A stretch of DNA of 64,000 nt from Aestuariibaculum sp. M13 (GCF_024723255.1 NZ_JANIAC010000001.1:387548-451547); one strand, 5' to 3'. Shown: positions 53,003-61,516, counted from the stretch's first letter. Numbers and translations are program-made. Notes: generated by a model from the letters alone, not told the origin.

Positions 53003-53032
53003 AAAAAAGCATCCTGGACAGGATGCTTTTTT
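53003..53032 (+). terminator. Intrinsic terminator in the gene-free stretch
   Basis: A 13- to 14-bp stem AAAAAAGCATCCT / AGGATGCTTTTTT with a four-base loop is followed by T. No plus-strand gene precedes it within 350 bases, which suggests a second small RNA. Confidence 0.85.
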
Positions 53033-53269
53033 CTTTAACTAACCAACCAAAAATATGAAATGCATTTCTATAGTTTAAAGTAACCACTCAATAAACTTTG
53101 TTTTTAGAATGCAACTGATTATTGAAAAAACAATTACTGTGCCAAACCAGATTGAAATAACAATTATTCCATTTTTTTATAAACTGAAAATCCATAATCA
53201 ATGCCTTAAAGATTGTCTCTATCATAATATTATTGTTATTTTGCCCTCATTCAAAACACATTTATAATT

Positions 53270-54580
53270 ATGGATAACGCGCCTTTAATTACTAGCGATA
53301 CAATCACTTTTGGACTATTAATGCTTGCCTTAGGATTTGTATTCTATACAGAATCCAGAACTAGCGGATTCTGGCCAAAATTTTATAAAATTGTTCCAGG
53401 CTTATTTATGGCTTATATGGTACCCGCTATACTAACTTCAGCCGGACTCATCTCTCCGGAATGGGAAACTTTAAGTGAGGTCAACGAGATTGTAAAGCAT
53501 AAAAGCAGCATATATTTCATTACAAGCCGATTTTTATTACCAGCTGCGCTTGTATTAATGACATTGAGCATCGATTTAAAAGCTGTCTTTAATTTAGGAT
53601 GGCGTGCGCTAATCATGTTTTTTACTGGTACTGTAGGTATTGTCATTGGCGGTCCTATCGCTATTCTTTTAATTTCAATAATTTCTCCTGAAACGGTTGG
53701 TGGTGCAGGTCCTGATGCTGTATGGAGAGGTTTATCTACATTAGCTGGAAGCTGGATTGGTGGTGGTGCCAACCAGACTGCCATGCTTGAAATTTACGGA
53801 TATAATCAAAAACTATATGGAGGTATGGTATTCGTAGATATTGTTGTAGCCAACATATGGATGGCCATTATTTTAATAGGTATTGGAAAACGTGATAAAA
53901 TTAATAAATGGTTTAAAGCAGATACCTCTTCCATTGAAAATCTAAAAGTTAAAGTATCTGATTTTACTGAGAGTATTAAAAAGAATCCTACCCTAACCGA
54001 TTATATGCTTATGCTTTCCATTGCTTTTGGAACTGTAAGTATATCACATTTCCTTTCAGGTTATTTAGGGCCCTTTTTCGGAAATTTAGTTTCAACCATC
54101 GAAAATGCAACAACCAGAAACATGTTTACCTTCCTGGATTCTGAATTTTTCTGGATGATAAGCTTATCAACAATTTTTGCTATTTTATTGTCTTATACAA
54201 AAGCTAAAAATTACGAAGGCGCAGGAGCCAGTAAAATTGGTAGTATTTTCATTTATATATTAGTAGCTTCTATAGGAATGAAAATGGATTTAAGACTGAT
54301 TTTCGATAATGTCGGACTTATTGCTGTAGGGTTAGTTTGGATGACTATCCACGCCGCACTTTTAATATTGGTGGCTAAACTGATTAAAGCTCCTTATTTC
54401 TTTTTAGCCGTAGGAAGTCAGGCTAATGTTGGTGGAGCTGCCTCTGCACCTATTGTTGCTTCAGCTTTTCACCCGTCGTTAGCTACCGTTGGTGTCTTAC
54501 TTGCTGTGTTTGGTTATGCCATAGGTACTATTTCTGCTATAGTCTGTACTATTTTAATGGAATTGGCTTCAGCATCTTAA
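53270..54580 (+). CDS. DUF819 family membrane protein
   Basis: This 436-residue inner-membrane protein has about 10 hydrophobic segments. Sequences LAGSWIGGGANQTAMLEIYG and VGSQANVGGAASAPIVASAF are strongly conserved in the DUF819 (YjcL) family, which is a membrane family of unknown function. The two glycine-rich motifs resemble inverted re-entrant elements in carboxylate transporters, so a transport role is plausible. The gene follows a 637-base spacer and precedes a DUF4369 lipoprotein gene by 50 bases. Confidence 0.88.
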   Translation: MDNAPLITSDTITFGLLMLALGFVFYTESRTSGFWPKFYKIVPGLFMAYMVPAILTSAGLISPEWETLSEVNEIVKHKSSIYFITSRFLLPAALVLMTLSIDLKAVFNLGWRALIMFFTGTVGIVIGGPIAILLISIISPETVGGAGPDAVWRGLSTLAGSWIGGGANQTAMLEIYGYNQKLYGGMVFVDIVVANIWMAIILIGIGKRDKINKWFKADTSSIENLKVKVSDFTESIKKNPTLTDYMLMLSIAFGTVSISHFLSGYLGPFFGNLVSTIENATTRNMFTFLDSEFFWMISLSTIFAILLSYTKAKNYEGAGASKIGSIFIYILVASIGMKMDLRLIFDNVGLIAVGLVWMTIHAALLILVAKLIKAPYFFLAVGSQANVGGAASAPIVASAFHPSLATVGVLLAVFGYAIGTISAIVCTILMELASAS

Positions 54581-54630
54581 TAATTACCAAATTTATTAGC
54601 ATATTTGCGACACTTAATACAAACTAATAC

Positions 54631-55326
54631 ATGAAAAAAATTGCATTTTTAATTTTAGCATTATCTATTATTTCTTGCGGAAAAGAACAACACGACTTAG
54701 TTGTAAAAACAAACATTAAAGGCTTAAAAAAAGGAACCGTTTATCTAAAGAAAATTCAGGATACCGCATTAGTAACAGTAGATTCTGTTGTGGTAAATGG
54801 TAGTTCAGAATTAGAACTACACAGTCCTATTGAATCTCCGGAAATGTTCTTCCTATACTTAAATAAAAACACAGCCGAAAACGAACGCATCTCATTTTTT
54901 GCAGATAAAGGCGTAACGGAAATTAGCACTACTGTGAAAAACTTTGCTGTAGATGCTAAAATTAAAGGATCGGAGCAACAAAAGGTTTTAGAAAGTTATA
55001 ACGACATGATCTCTCGTCTTAACTACCAAAATCTTGAACTAATAAAAGCTGAATTTGAAGCTAGAAAAGAAAATAATCAAGATAAGTTAGACAGCGTTAA
55101 CAAAATGTCGCAAAACTTGATTAAAAGACGTTACTTATTTACAGTTAATTTCGCTCTTAACAACAAAAACAGTGAGGTAGCACCATATCTAGCTTTATCT
55201 GAAATCTATAATGCTAAAGTAAATTTATTAGATACCATCAACAATTCTTTATCACCTGAAGTTAAAGCATCTAAATATGGTAAAGAACTACAAAAGTTTG
55301 TTGATAAAATTAAAGCTACCGAATAA
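54631..55326 (+). CDS. DUF4369 domain lipoprotein
   Basis: The 231-residue protein has a lipoprotein signal (MKKIAFLILALSIISC, lipobox cysteine 16). The N-terminal LVVKTNIKGLKKGTVYLKK to VDSVVVNGSSELELHSPI is the DUF4369 beta-rich domain found in many Bacteroidota lipoproteins and ahead of thioredoxin-like domains. The thioredoxin part is absent, and the rest is helical. Function unknown. Its gene ends in a 15-bp hairpin terminator. Confidence 0.85.
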   Translation: MKKIAFLILALSIISCGKEQHDLVVKTNIKGLKKGTVYLKKIQDTALVTVDSVVVNGSSELELHSPIESPEMFFLYLNKNTAENERISFFADKGVTEISTTVKNFAVDAKIKGSEQQKVLESYNDMISRLNYQNLELIKAEFEARKENNQDKLDSVNKMSQNLIKRRYLFTVNFALNNKNSEVAPYLALSEIYNAKVNLLDTINNSLSPEVKASKYGKELQKFVDKIKATE

Positions 55327-55346
55327 CAACTTTAACTAACACTTAT

Positions 55347-55382
55347 AAAAAAGACATTCAGTTTCCTGAATGTCTTTTTTTT
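55347..55382 (+). terminator. Intrinsic terminator of the DUF4369 gene
   Basis: A 15-bp perfect stem (AAAAAAGACATTCAG / CTGAATGTCTTTTTT) with a TTTC loop is followed by further T. Confidence 0.92.
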
Positions 55383-55448
55383 GTCTAACCCTTACCATTC
55401 TATATTATGAACTAATATCTAATAGTACCTTCATTAATAAATCCCAAT

Positions 55449-55480
55449 AAAAAAGCCTCACTTTAGGTGAAGCTTTTTTG
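55449..55480 (-). terminator. Terminator after the downstream tRNA-Thr
   Basis: Stem AAAAAAGC.TCAC with GTGA.GCTTTTTT, with one mismatch, directly follows the tRNA 3' end on the minus strand and ends in T. Confidence 0.8.
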
Positions 55481-55554
55481 AGCCGATGGAGGGACTCGAA
55501 CCCACGACCTGCTGATTACAAATCAGCTGCTCTAGCCAGCTGAGCTACATCGGC
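55481..55554 (-). tRNA. tRNA-Thr (TGT anticodon)
   Basis: The minus strand reads GCCGATGTAGCTCAG at the 5' end, and the acceptor stem pairs with CATCGGC. A GAGC D-stem, an anticodon arm CTGATTTGTAATCAG with TGT in the loop, and a T-arm GTGGGTTCGAGTCCC (TTCGA) follow. The gene does not encode CCA, so it must be added after transcription. It is 74 bases long including the discriminator base. Confidence 0.97.
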
Positions 55555-55609
55555 ATTACTAAAACACTCATTTTAAACAACATAAAATGAATACTACTTT
55601 GTCAATAAA

Positions 55610-55634
55610 AAAGCTTCACTTTTCGTGAAGCTTT
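55610..55634 (-). terminator. Terminator after the upstream tRNA-Thr
   Basis: A perfect 10-bp stem (AAAGCTTCAC / GTGAAGCTTT) with a five-base loop ends in six T on the minus strand. It would separate the two tRNA genes unless each has its own promoter. Confidence 0.82.
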
Positions 55635-55636
55635 AG

Positions 55637-55710
55637 AGCCGATAGAGGGACTCGAACCCACGACCTGCTGATTACAAATCAGCTGCTCTAGCCAGCTGAG
55701 CTATATCGGC
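55637..55710 (-). tRNA. tRNA-Thr (TGT anticodon), second copy
   Basis: It is nearly identical to the gene at 55481-55554, with differences only in the acceptor stem (GCCGATATAGC with TATCGGC, a compensated pair). Anticodon arm, T-arm and length are the same. Confidence 0.97.
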
Positions 55711-55772
55711 GTTTTTGACGGGTGCAAATATAATCGCTTAAATTAAATCTGCAAACAATCCGTCAAAAAAAA

Positions 55773-56042
55773 TTAACTTAATTTATTAATTTTTTCAATC
55801 AATGCATTTCCTTTGCTCTCTAACTCATTCGTAATTGCTTTAAAATGAGCTTTTGCAGTATCTGCAGGCTTTTCATTTACCCTTGCGATTAATTCATCAA
55901 ACGTAGCAATTGCCTCGTCAATAATAGCAGAACTTTCTTTAGTATCCTTATCTGTATTAGCATACTCCCAAACATAAACTGCCTCAATAATGTCTCCTAA
56001 TACATAGTTGATGTCTTTTTTAAGGTCTCTTTTATTTGCCAT
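55773..56042 (-). CDS. Hypothetical helical protein, 89 residues
   Basis: The product (MANKRDLKKDINYVLGDIIE and following) is all-helical, acidic and lacks a signal peptide. I recognise it only as a type of small conserved protein often seen in Flavobacteriaceae. The C-terminus ESKGNALIEKINKLS is amphipathic. A TAATTTTG -7 element on the minus strand (56066-56073) suggests its own promoter. Confidence 0.75.
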   Translation of the reverse strand: MANKRDLKKDINYVLGDIIEAVYVWEYANTDKDTKESSAIIDEAIATFDELIARVNEKPADTAKAHFKAITNELESKGNALIEKINKLS

Positions 56043-56149
56043 AATTATATGTGTTTTATTTGCCGCAAAATTACACTAATCCTAAATAAAATCACATATT
56101 TTTAATTTAAATAATTAATAATAAAAAAATTATACTTAAATTTACTTCG

Positions 56150-56269
56150 ATGAACACATTAACAATGTCATATAAGCAGATTTGTACCCGTACTTCACAA
56201 CAGTGGAAAGCGGTCGCTTTTGCTATGTTAAAATCTAAACCATTCTGTGAGCATCTTGAATACATGTAA
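56150..56269 (+). CDS. 39-residue small ORF, unrecognised
   Basis: An ATG-started frame gives MNTLTMSYKQICTRTSQQWK to KPFCEHLEYM. It sits alone between a promoter-like AT-rich stretch (TAAATTTA near 56138, one mismatch to TAnnTTTG) and a strong terminator at 56294-56325. That self-contained arrangement supports transcription. The peptide is basic with two cysteines. I do not recognise it, and it could instead be a small RNA. Confidence 0.35.
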   Translation: MNTLTMSYKQICTRTSQQWKAVAFAMLKSKPFCEHLEYM

Positions 56270-56293
56270 AGTTATATTACAACGATAAACAAC

Positions 56294-56325
56294 AAAAGGT
56301 GCTTTTTACAAAAAGCACCTTTTTT
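56294..56325 (+). terminator. Intrinsic terminator after the 39-residue ORF
   Basis: A 13-bp stem (AAAAGGTGCTTTT with AAAAGCACCTTTT) and a short loop are followed by T. Confidence 0.88.
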
Positions 56326-56361
56326 ATTTTAAAGCAATTTTTAACATTAATTTTTTGAATT

Positions 56362-56484
56362 ATGAAAACAATCAAATCCATTACCCAAACCGTCCAATCT
56401 ATTATTAAGTTATTTTATTCGGCCAAGACCTTATGTTCTATGCGCGATTACCACAGACTCATACCGATATTGTTGTACCCTTAA
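56362..56484 (+). CDS. 40-residue small ORF, unrecognised
   Basis: The frame encodes MKTIKSITQTVQSIIKLFYS to RDYHRLIPILLYP. The first half is amphipathic and could lie along a membrane, and the second is basic. It ends 11 bases before the start of the 123-residue gene that follows, so the two may be translated together, with this one as leader or partner. Not recognised. Confidence 0.4.
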   Translation: MKTIKSITQTVQSIIKLFYSAKTLCSMRDYHRLIPILLYP

Positions 56485-56495
56485 AATTTAAAATT

Positions 56496-56867
56496 ATGAA
56501 CACTAACACACATACAAACGTTCCATTTATAGTAACAAAAAAAATAAGTAACGCTAACGGATTTTTATTACCAAGCACACTTTACGATACCGTAAAAAAT
56601 ATTGCTGCAATTCCTGTTAAAGGATTTTATTTACAGGAGGTTCCTGAATTTACAGATTACAAATTTAAAATGCATAAAAATGCCTTTGTGAAAGATAAAC
56701 TTACCATACAAGCGCAATTAGTAAAACAAACCACTAATGGCTATCTGGTAAATATTCTGGTAACAAAACCAAAAAACACTTTAAATCATCACGAGAGAAT
56801 TTGTAGTGCTTTATTTAATTTCCCGGTAGATAACGTCCAGTTTAACGAAAGCAAAACGGCTTGTTAA
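56496..56867 (+). CDS. Hypothetical protein, 123 residues
   Basis: From the preferred ATG at 56496 the product begins MNTNTHTNVPFIVTKKISNA and has no signal peptide or membrane helix. The longer frame to 56433 would overlap the preceding small ORF and lacks a start context, so I reject it. It is beta-rich and basic near VKDKLTIQAQLVKQ. Family not recognised. It ends at a convergent terminator facing manA. Confidence 0.65.
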   Translation: MNTNTHTNVPFIVTKKISNANGFLLPSTLYDTVKNIAAIPVKGFYLQEVPEFTDYKFKMHKNAFVKDKLTIQAQLVKQTTNGYLVNILVTKPKNTLNHHERICSALFNFPVDNVQFNESKTAC

Positions 56868-56869
56868 AT

Positions 56870-56902
56870 AAAAATCCCAAGTAAACGACTTGGGATTTTT
56901 TT
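56870..56902. terminator. Bidirectional terminator between the hypothetical gene and manA
   Basis: A 13-bp stem (AAAAATCCCAAGT with ACTTGGGATTTTT) separated by five bases carries A and T tracts and serves both converging genes. Confidence 0.88.
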
Positions 56903-56906
56903 GTTT

Positions 56907-57875
56907 TTATACATAAACTTCTAACAATGTAGCGTCTTTGGCGTGTATTTCGAAATCTTTTATTGCTGCCGGCAATAATAATGTTTCTCCTTTTTTTATG
57001 GTCTCTGAAACGCCATTTGCAGAAATCTCGGCATCACCTTCAACACACATATAAATTAAAAAAGAATCTTCTTTATTCTCCTTTTTTAAGGTTTCGGTAA
57101 CTTTTAAATAACTTGTTGTAAAGTATGGACAACTTACCATTTCATTCGAGGTATTCTCAGTCTTTTTGTAAGTCACTCTAAAATTGTCCGGCATATTAAA
57201 ATCGATAGCATCGATTGCCAAATCGTTGTGTAGTTCACGTTCATTACCTTGATCGTCTACGCGATCCCAGTCGTATACACGGTATGTAATATCACTGGTT
57301 TGCTGAATTTCGGCAACCATAACACCGGCACCTATGGCATGTACTCTACCCACTTCAATAAAATAAGTGTCTCCGGTTTGTACCTTATCAAAATTTAAGA
57401 TTTTTGTTAAGGTTTTATTTTCTAAATGTTCCAGATATTTTTCAGGCGTCATATCCTGATTAAAACCTACTATTAAATTTGAATCGTCATCGGCTTGAAA
57501 TACATACCACATTTCGGTCTTACCAAACGAATTATGTCTTTTCGCTGCCAACTCATCGTTTGGATGTAACTGAATAGATAAATCTTCCTTTGCATCAATA
57601 AACTTAATTAATAACGGGAACTTATTTTCGAAAACTTTATAGTTCTTTTCACCTATTAAATCACCTTTATAGGTTTCTAACAATTCTTTTAATGATTGCC
57701 CTTTTAAACTTCCGTTAGAAACTATTGAAGTATCGCCTTCAACATCGCTAATCTCCCAGCTTTCGCCAATATTAGGCAGATTAGACTCTTTATTTAATAC
57801 TGTTTTTAATTTTTGACCTCCCCAGATTTTATCTTTCAATATCGGGGTAAATTTTAATGGATACAATTGACTCAT
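56907..57875 (-). CDS. manA: Mannose-6-phosphate isomerase, class I-like
   Basis: The 322-residue cupin enzyme interconverts fructose-6-phosphate and mannose-6-phosphate, feeding GDP-mannose for glycans. Zinc-site elements SIQLHPNDELA, EMWYVFQAD and GRVHAIGAGVMVAEIQ are present with DITYRVYDWDR near the active site. The C-terminal cupin (ETIKKGETLLLPAAI) is typical. It overlaps no other gene and lies 3 bases after queD in the idi-queD-manA operon. It could supply mannose precursors to the polysaccharide locus, which is inference. Confidence 0.93.
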   Translation of the reverse strand: MSQLYPLKFTPILKDKIWGGQKLKTVLNKESNLPNIGESWEISDVEGDTSIVSNGSLKGQSLKELLETYKGDLIGEKNYKVFENKFPLLIKFIDAKEDLSIQLHPNDELAAKRHNSFGKTEMWYVFQADDDSNLIVGFNQDMTPEKYLEHLENKTLTKILNFDKVQTGDTYFIEVGRVHAIGAGVMVAEIQQTSDITYRVYDWDRVDDQGNERELHNDLAIDAIDFNMPDNFRVTYKKTENTSNEMVSCPYFTTSYLKVTETLKKENKEDSFLIYMCVEGDAEISANGVSETIKKGETLLLPAAIKDFEIHAKDATLLEVYV

Positions 57876-57878
57876 AGT

Positions 57879-58289
57879 TTAGGTTCCTGAATAGGTTACA
57901 AAGTTTCGAGGTGTTTCGTATAAGGTAACCTCAAGACTTAAATCTTGTTTTAGTTTAGGTTTAATTTGATTATAAATATATACTGCTATGTTTTCGGTTG
58001 TTGGGTTCAAGGTTTTAAACGCTTCAACTTCCAAATTCAAATTTTTATGATCCAAGGGCTCTTCAACTTCTTCTCTTATAATATCTTTTAAGATCTTCAT
58101 ATCCATAACAAACCCTGTTTCTTCATCTATCTCTCCGGTTACACTCACCACCAAATCGTAATTATGTCCGTGGTAATTAGGATTGCTGCATTTGCCAAAT
58201 ACCTCCAGATTTTTTTCGTCGCTCCAGCCTTCCTTAAAAAGCCGGTGAGCAGCATTAAAATGCGCTTTTCTGTTTACCGTTACTTTCAT
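57879..58289 (-). CDS. queD: 6-carboxytetrahydropterin synthase (QueD-like)
   Basis: This 136-residue enzyme, of the 6-pyruvoyl-tetrahydropterin synthase family, makes a precursor of queuosine from dihydroneopterin triphosphate. Zinc ligands are in HFNAAHRLF (His) and NYHGHNYDLVV (two His), and the Cys proton donor is in FGKCSNPNYHGH. The conserved VMDMKILKDI and LDHKNLN are also seen. It overlaps the last base of idi and sits in the idi-queD-manA operon. Confidence 0.93.
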   Translation of the reverse strand: MKVTVNRKAHFNAAHRLFKEGWSDEKNLEVFGKCSNPNYHGHNYDLVVSVTGEIDEETGFVMDMKILKDIIREEVEEPLDHKNLNLEVEAFKTLNPTTENIAVYIYNQIKPKLKQDLSLEVTLYETPRNFVTYSGT

Positions 58290-58813
58290 TATTTTGTGAC
58301 GTTAATGTGCTGATAAAATTTATCGAAAATAATTTTAAACCACTCGGTATAAATTTCCGGTTGCTCGGCTATATCTTCCTTTACAGCTTCTAAAGGCATC
58401 CATTTCCAGGCTTCAACCTCATCCGGATTAATGTTAGGACTATCGTTACAATATCCAACCATAACATGATCGAACTCATGTTCGGTTAAACCATTATCAA
58501 AAGGCGCTTTATAAATAAACGAAGTTGTTTCTTTTAGGTCTGCAACAAACCCCATTTCTTCCTGTAAACGGCGTTTACCAGCTGCTAAATTAGACTCGCC
58601 TTCACGCTGATGACTACAACAGGTGTTGGTCCATAATAAAGGCGAATGGTATTTATGAGCTGCACGTTGCTGTAACATCAGTTCATTTTTATCGTTAAAT
58701 ATAAATACTGAAAATGCGCGGTGTAATAATGCTTTTTCGTGGGCCTCCATTTTTGGCATTAAACCAATTGGCTCATCTTTTTCATTGACTAAAATGACTT
58801 GTTCTTCTTTCAT
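58289..58813 (-). CDS. idi: Isopentenyl-diphosphate delta-isomerase, type I
   Basis: This Nudix-type enzyme interconverts isopentenyl and dimethylallyl diphosphate for isoprenoid synthesis. The active-site Cys is in LWTNTCCSHQREGE and the Nudix-like motif in RRLQEEMGF, with RAFSVFIFNDKNELMLQQRA upstream. I place the start at ATG 58813 rather than at the TTG 18 bases upstream because the conserved sequence begins there. The stop codon overlaps the queD start by one base, so the three genes form a tight operon. Confidence 0.93.
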   Translation of the reverse strand: MKEEQVILVNEKDEPIGLMPKMEAHEKALLHRAFSVFIFNDKNELMLQQRAAHKYHSPLLWTNTCCSHQREGESNLAAGKRRLQEEMGFVADLKETTSFIYKAPFDNGLTEHEFDHVMVGYCNDSPNINPDEVEAWKWMPLEAVKEDIAEQPEIYTEWFKIIFDKFYQHINVTK

Positions 58814-58987
58814 AGTGTAACAAAAGTACAAAATACAACGAGGTTTACTAATGGTTTAAAATATCTTTTTTAAACACAATGCCCTGCTTGAATACATATG
58901 TTTAATTCACTAAATAAAATGAAATCAGTATTTATAATAATTTTAAGTTAAAGCTATTATTGTTATTTAATTTGCATTTATTAATAG

Positions 58988-58995
58988 TATCTTTG
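58988..58995 (+). promoter_or_regulatory. Putative -7 element of prfC
   Basis: TATCTTTG matches TAnnTTTG exactly and lies 24 bases before the prfC start. TTG triplets occur upstream but not at the expected 19-base spacing. Confidence 0.45.
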
Positions 58996-59018
58996 CAGCC
59001 CATTTGCAAATTATAATT

Positions 59019-60605
59019 ATGAGTTTTCAAAAAGAGATTAACAGACGTCGTACCTTTGGTATTATTTCGCATCCCGATGCCGGTAAAACAACATTAACCG
59101 AAAAATTACTTCTTTTTGGTGGTGCTATTCAAGAGGCTGGAGCTGTAAAAAGTAATAAAATCAAAAAAGGTGCTACGAGTGACTTTATGGAAATTGAGCG
59201 TCAGCGTGGTATATCGGTGGCAACCTCTGTATTGGCCTTTGAATACAATGGCACTAAAATTAATATTTTAGATACACCTGGTCACAAAGACTTTGCTGAA
59301 GATACTTTTAGAACACTTACCGCTGTAGATAGCGTTATTGTGGTTATAGACGTTGCAAAAGGGGTTGAGGAACAAACCGAAAAACTAGTTGAAGTTTGTA
59401 GAATGCGAAACATTCCTATGATTGTTTTCATTAACAAATTAGACCGTGAAGGTAAAGATGCTTTCGACCTACTTGATGAAGTAGAACAAAAATTAGGATT
59501 AAAAGTAGTGCCTTTAAGTTTCCCTATTGGTATGGGTTACGAGTTTAAAGGTATTTATAATATCTGGGAGAAAAACGTAAACCTTTTCAGTGGTGATAGC
59601 CGCAGAAACATTGAAGAAACCATTGAAATTTCAGACTTATCGTCTCCTGAATTAGATAAATTGGTTGGTGAAAAATCGGCCAACACCTTACGTGACGAGA
59701 TAGAACTTGTTTCAGGAATCTATCCTGAATTCGATAAAGACGAATATTTAAGCGGAAACCAACAACCTGTATTCTTTGGTTCGGCCTTAAATAACTTTGG
59801 TGTTCGCGAGCTTTTAGATTGCTTTGTTGAGATTGCACCGAAACCAAGACCAAAACAAAGTGAAGAGCGTTTAATTAATCCTGACGAGAAAAACTTTACC
59901 GGATTTGTATTTAAAATACACGCCAATATGGATCCTAATCACAGAGACCGTCTGGCATTTATAAAAATTGTTTCAGGTACTTTCGAACGAAATAAACCTT
60001 ATTTACACGTTAGACATGGCAAGAAATTAAAATTCTCAAGTCCTAACGCTTTCTTTGCAGAGAAGAAAGAAATTGTAGACATCTCTTACCCTGGTGATAT
60101 TGTTGGTTTACACGATACCGGAAACTTTAAAATTGGCGACACCCTAACCGAAGGAGAAACTATAAACTACAAAGGAATCCCTAGTTTCTCTCCGGAACAC
60201 TTTAGATATATTAATAACGCCGATCCTTTAAAATCTAAACAATTATACAAAGGTATCGATCAGTTAATGGACGAAGGGGTTGCGCAGTTATTTACCTTAG
60301 AATTAAATGGAAGAAAAGTAATTGGTACCGTTGGTGCCTTACAGTACGAAGTTATTCAGTACCGTTTGGAACACGAATACGGTGCGAAGTGTTCTTACGA
60401 AAATTTAAACGTTCATAAGGCATGCTGGGTACAGGCCGAAGACGAAAAAAGTGAAGAATACAAAGAGTTTTTACGTGTAAAACAACGTTACTTAGCCAAA
60501 GACAAACACGAACAGTTAGTCTTTTTAGCAGACTCGGCATTTTCGCTGCAAATGACACAGCAAACCTACCCGAGTATTAAATTCCATTTTACATCTGAAT
60601 TTTAA
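59019..60605 (+). CDS. prfC: Peptide chain release factor 3
   Basis: RF3 is a GTPase that recycles RF1/RF2 after termination. The product starts [20 protein letters not shown] and has P-loop [24 protein letters not shown] (switch region), DTPGHKDF and NKLDREG. It continues through EF-G-like domain 2 and the C-terminal RF3 domains. The start at 59019 is preferred over the TTG five codons upstream because the family begins at MSF. It is monocistronic. Confidence 0.96.
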   Translation: MSFQKEINRRRTFGIISHPDAGKTTLTEKLLLFGGAIQEAGAVKSNKIKKGATSDFMEIERQRGISVATSVLAFEYNGTKINILDTPGHKDFAEDTFRTLTAVDSVIVVIDVAKGVEEQTEKLVEVCRMRNIPMIVFINKLDREGKDAFDLLDEVEQKLGLKVVPLSFPIGMGYEFKGIYNIWEKNVNLFSGDSRRNIEETIEISDLSSPELDKLVGEKSANTLRDEIELVSGIYPEFDKDEYLSGNQQPVFFGSALNNFGVRELLDCFVEIAPKPRPKQSEERLINPDEKNFTGFVFKIHANMDPNHRDRLAFIKIVSGTFERNKPYLHVRHGKKLKFSSPNAFFAEKKEIVDISYPGDIVGLHDTGNFKIGDTLTEGETINYKGIPSFSPEHFRYINNADPLKSKQLYKGIDQLMDEGVAQLFTLELNGRKVIGTVGALQYEVIQYRLEHEYGAKCSYENLNVHKACWVQAEDEKSEEYKEFLRVKQRYLAKDKHEQLVFLADSAFSLQMTQQTYPSIKFHFTSEF

Positions 60606-60680
60606 ATTAGAACAATACTAAATTATTATAATTCATCAACTTTAATTCCGGCATATTATCGGGTATATAGAACGTTGGTC

Positions 60681-60719
60681 AAGTAAATTACACTACAACG
60701 TTGTAGTTAAGTAAATTTG
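60681..60719 (+). promoter_or_regulatory. Palindromic operator next to a TAAATTTG -7 element
   Basis: A 16-bp perfect palindrome ACTACAACGTTGTAGT (60692-60707) lies just upstream of TAAATTTG (60712-60719). It is flanked by direct repeats AAGTAAATT (60681-60689 and 60709-60717), 28 bases apart. A dimeric regulator seated here would cover the spacer and the -33 region of the promoter for the 4Fe-4S protein gene. Confidence 0.65.
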
Positions 60720-60754
60720 TAACACGTTCATACCCCGAAAAATTGCTAAAACCT

Positions 60755-61024
60755 ATGAAAACAGAAGCTAATACTTTCAGTAATTCGGAAATTACTGTGA
60801 CTTATGAACCGAATGTTTGCATACACGCTGAGAAGTGTATAAAAGAATTATCAGATGTTTTTAGAACATCTATAATTCCCTGGATTGATTTGGACGGAAG
60901 TGATGCAGAACGCATCATTAAACAAGTTAACCGCTGTCCGTCTGGCGCCTTACAATTCAAAAGAAAACTGATTGTAAAAAAGGCCGAGATTAAGAAAAAA
61001 CCAGTTCTTGAAACAGCTGTTTAA
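60755..61024 (+). CDS. Divergent 4Fe-4S mono-cluster protein (Fer4_19-like)
   Basis: From ATG at 60755 the 89-residue product has VCIHAEKCIKELSDVF and later VNRCPSGALQFKRK, the pattern of the Fer4_19 mono-cluster ferredoxin-like domain. That family has three cysteines in C-x5-C ... CPSGAL form. It lacks a signal peptide, so it is cytoplasmic. Members are often regulated by nitric-oxide or iron responses, but no partner lies nearby. The strong palindrome in its promoter makes single-gene regulation likely. It ends in a solid terminator. Confidence 0.82.
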   Translation: MKTEANTFSNSEITVTYEPNVCIHAEKCIKELSDVFRTSIIPWIDLDGSDAERIIKQVNRCPSGALQFKRKLIVKKAEIKKKPVLETAV

Positions 61025-61026
61025 AC

Positions 61027-61068
61027 AAAAAAAGTCCCATTGAAATTTTCAATGGGACTTTTTTTTTT
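61027..61068 (+). terminator. Intrinsic terminator of the 4Fe-4S gene
   Basis: A stem of about 13 bp (AAAAAAGTCCCATTG / CAATGGGACTTTTTT) is followed by a long T run. Confidence 0.9.
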
Positions 61069-61112
61069 AGCCTGAATTGTTTGCTCTAAACATCAAAACT
61101 CATATTTAAAAG

Positions 61113-61159
61113 ATTCTGAAATTAATTAGCTCCGCTGAATCTTCGATTTCAGAATGACA
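61113..61159. repeat. REP-like hairpin with TGACA tail
   Basis: A 10-bp stem ATTCTGAAAT (61113-61122) with ATTTCAGAAT (61146-61155) is followed directly by TGACA, the same tail as in the units near 7345 and the GIY-YIG gene. Confidence 0.55.
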
Positions 61160-61177
61160 AGCCTTCTAATTTTGCCC

Positions 61178-61495
61178 TTAAGCCTGACCAGTAGGTCCAA
61201 AATTCAATGGAATTGGTGGTTGCTCGTAATCTTTAATTTCACCGTGAGCATTTTCAAAACGAGATACATTTTCAGCTAAGGCTTTTAATAATCGCTTTGC
61301 GTGTTGTGGCGTTAAAATAATTCTAGATTTTACCTTACTCTTAGGTACACCAGGCATAATATTTACAAAGTCAACAACAAATTCAGATACCGAATGATTG
61401 ATGATGGCCAGATTAGAATATTGCCCGTCAGCAATTTTTTCATCTAATTCAATATTAATTTGTCCTTGTTTTGGTTTATCGTTTTCGTCAGTCAT
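61178..61495 (-). CDS. DUF3467 protein
   Basis: From ATG at 61495 the 105-residue protein has the DUF3467 signature DGQYSNLAIINHSVSEFVVDFV and RIILTPQHAKRLLKALAENV. The family lies next to rpoC in Flavobacteriaceae and has no assigned function. An alternative start at 61543 would add 16 residues with no family support. It is preceded on the minus strand by rpoC and a hairpin at 61517-61554. Confidence 0.88.
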   Translation of the reverse strand: MTDENDKPKQGQINIELDEKIADGQYSNLAIINHSVSEFVVDFVNIMPGVPKSKVKSRIILTPQHAKRLLKALAENVSRFENAHGEIKDYEQPPIPLNFGPTGQA

Positions 61496-61516
61496 GTTTG
61501 ATATATTTTTAAAATT

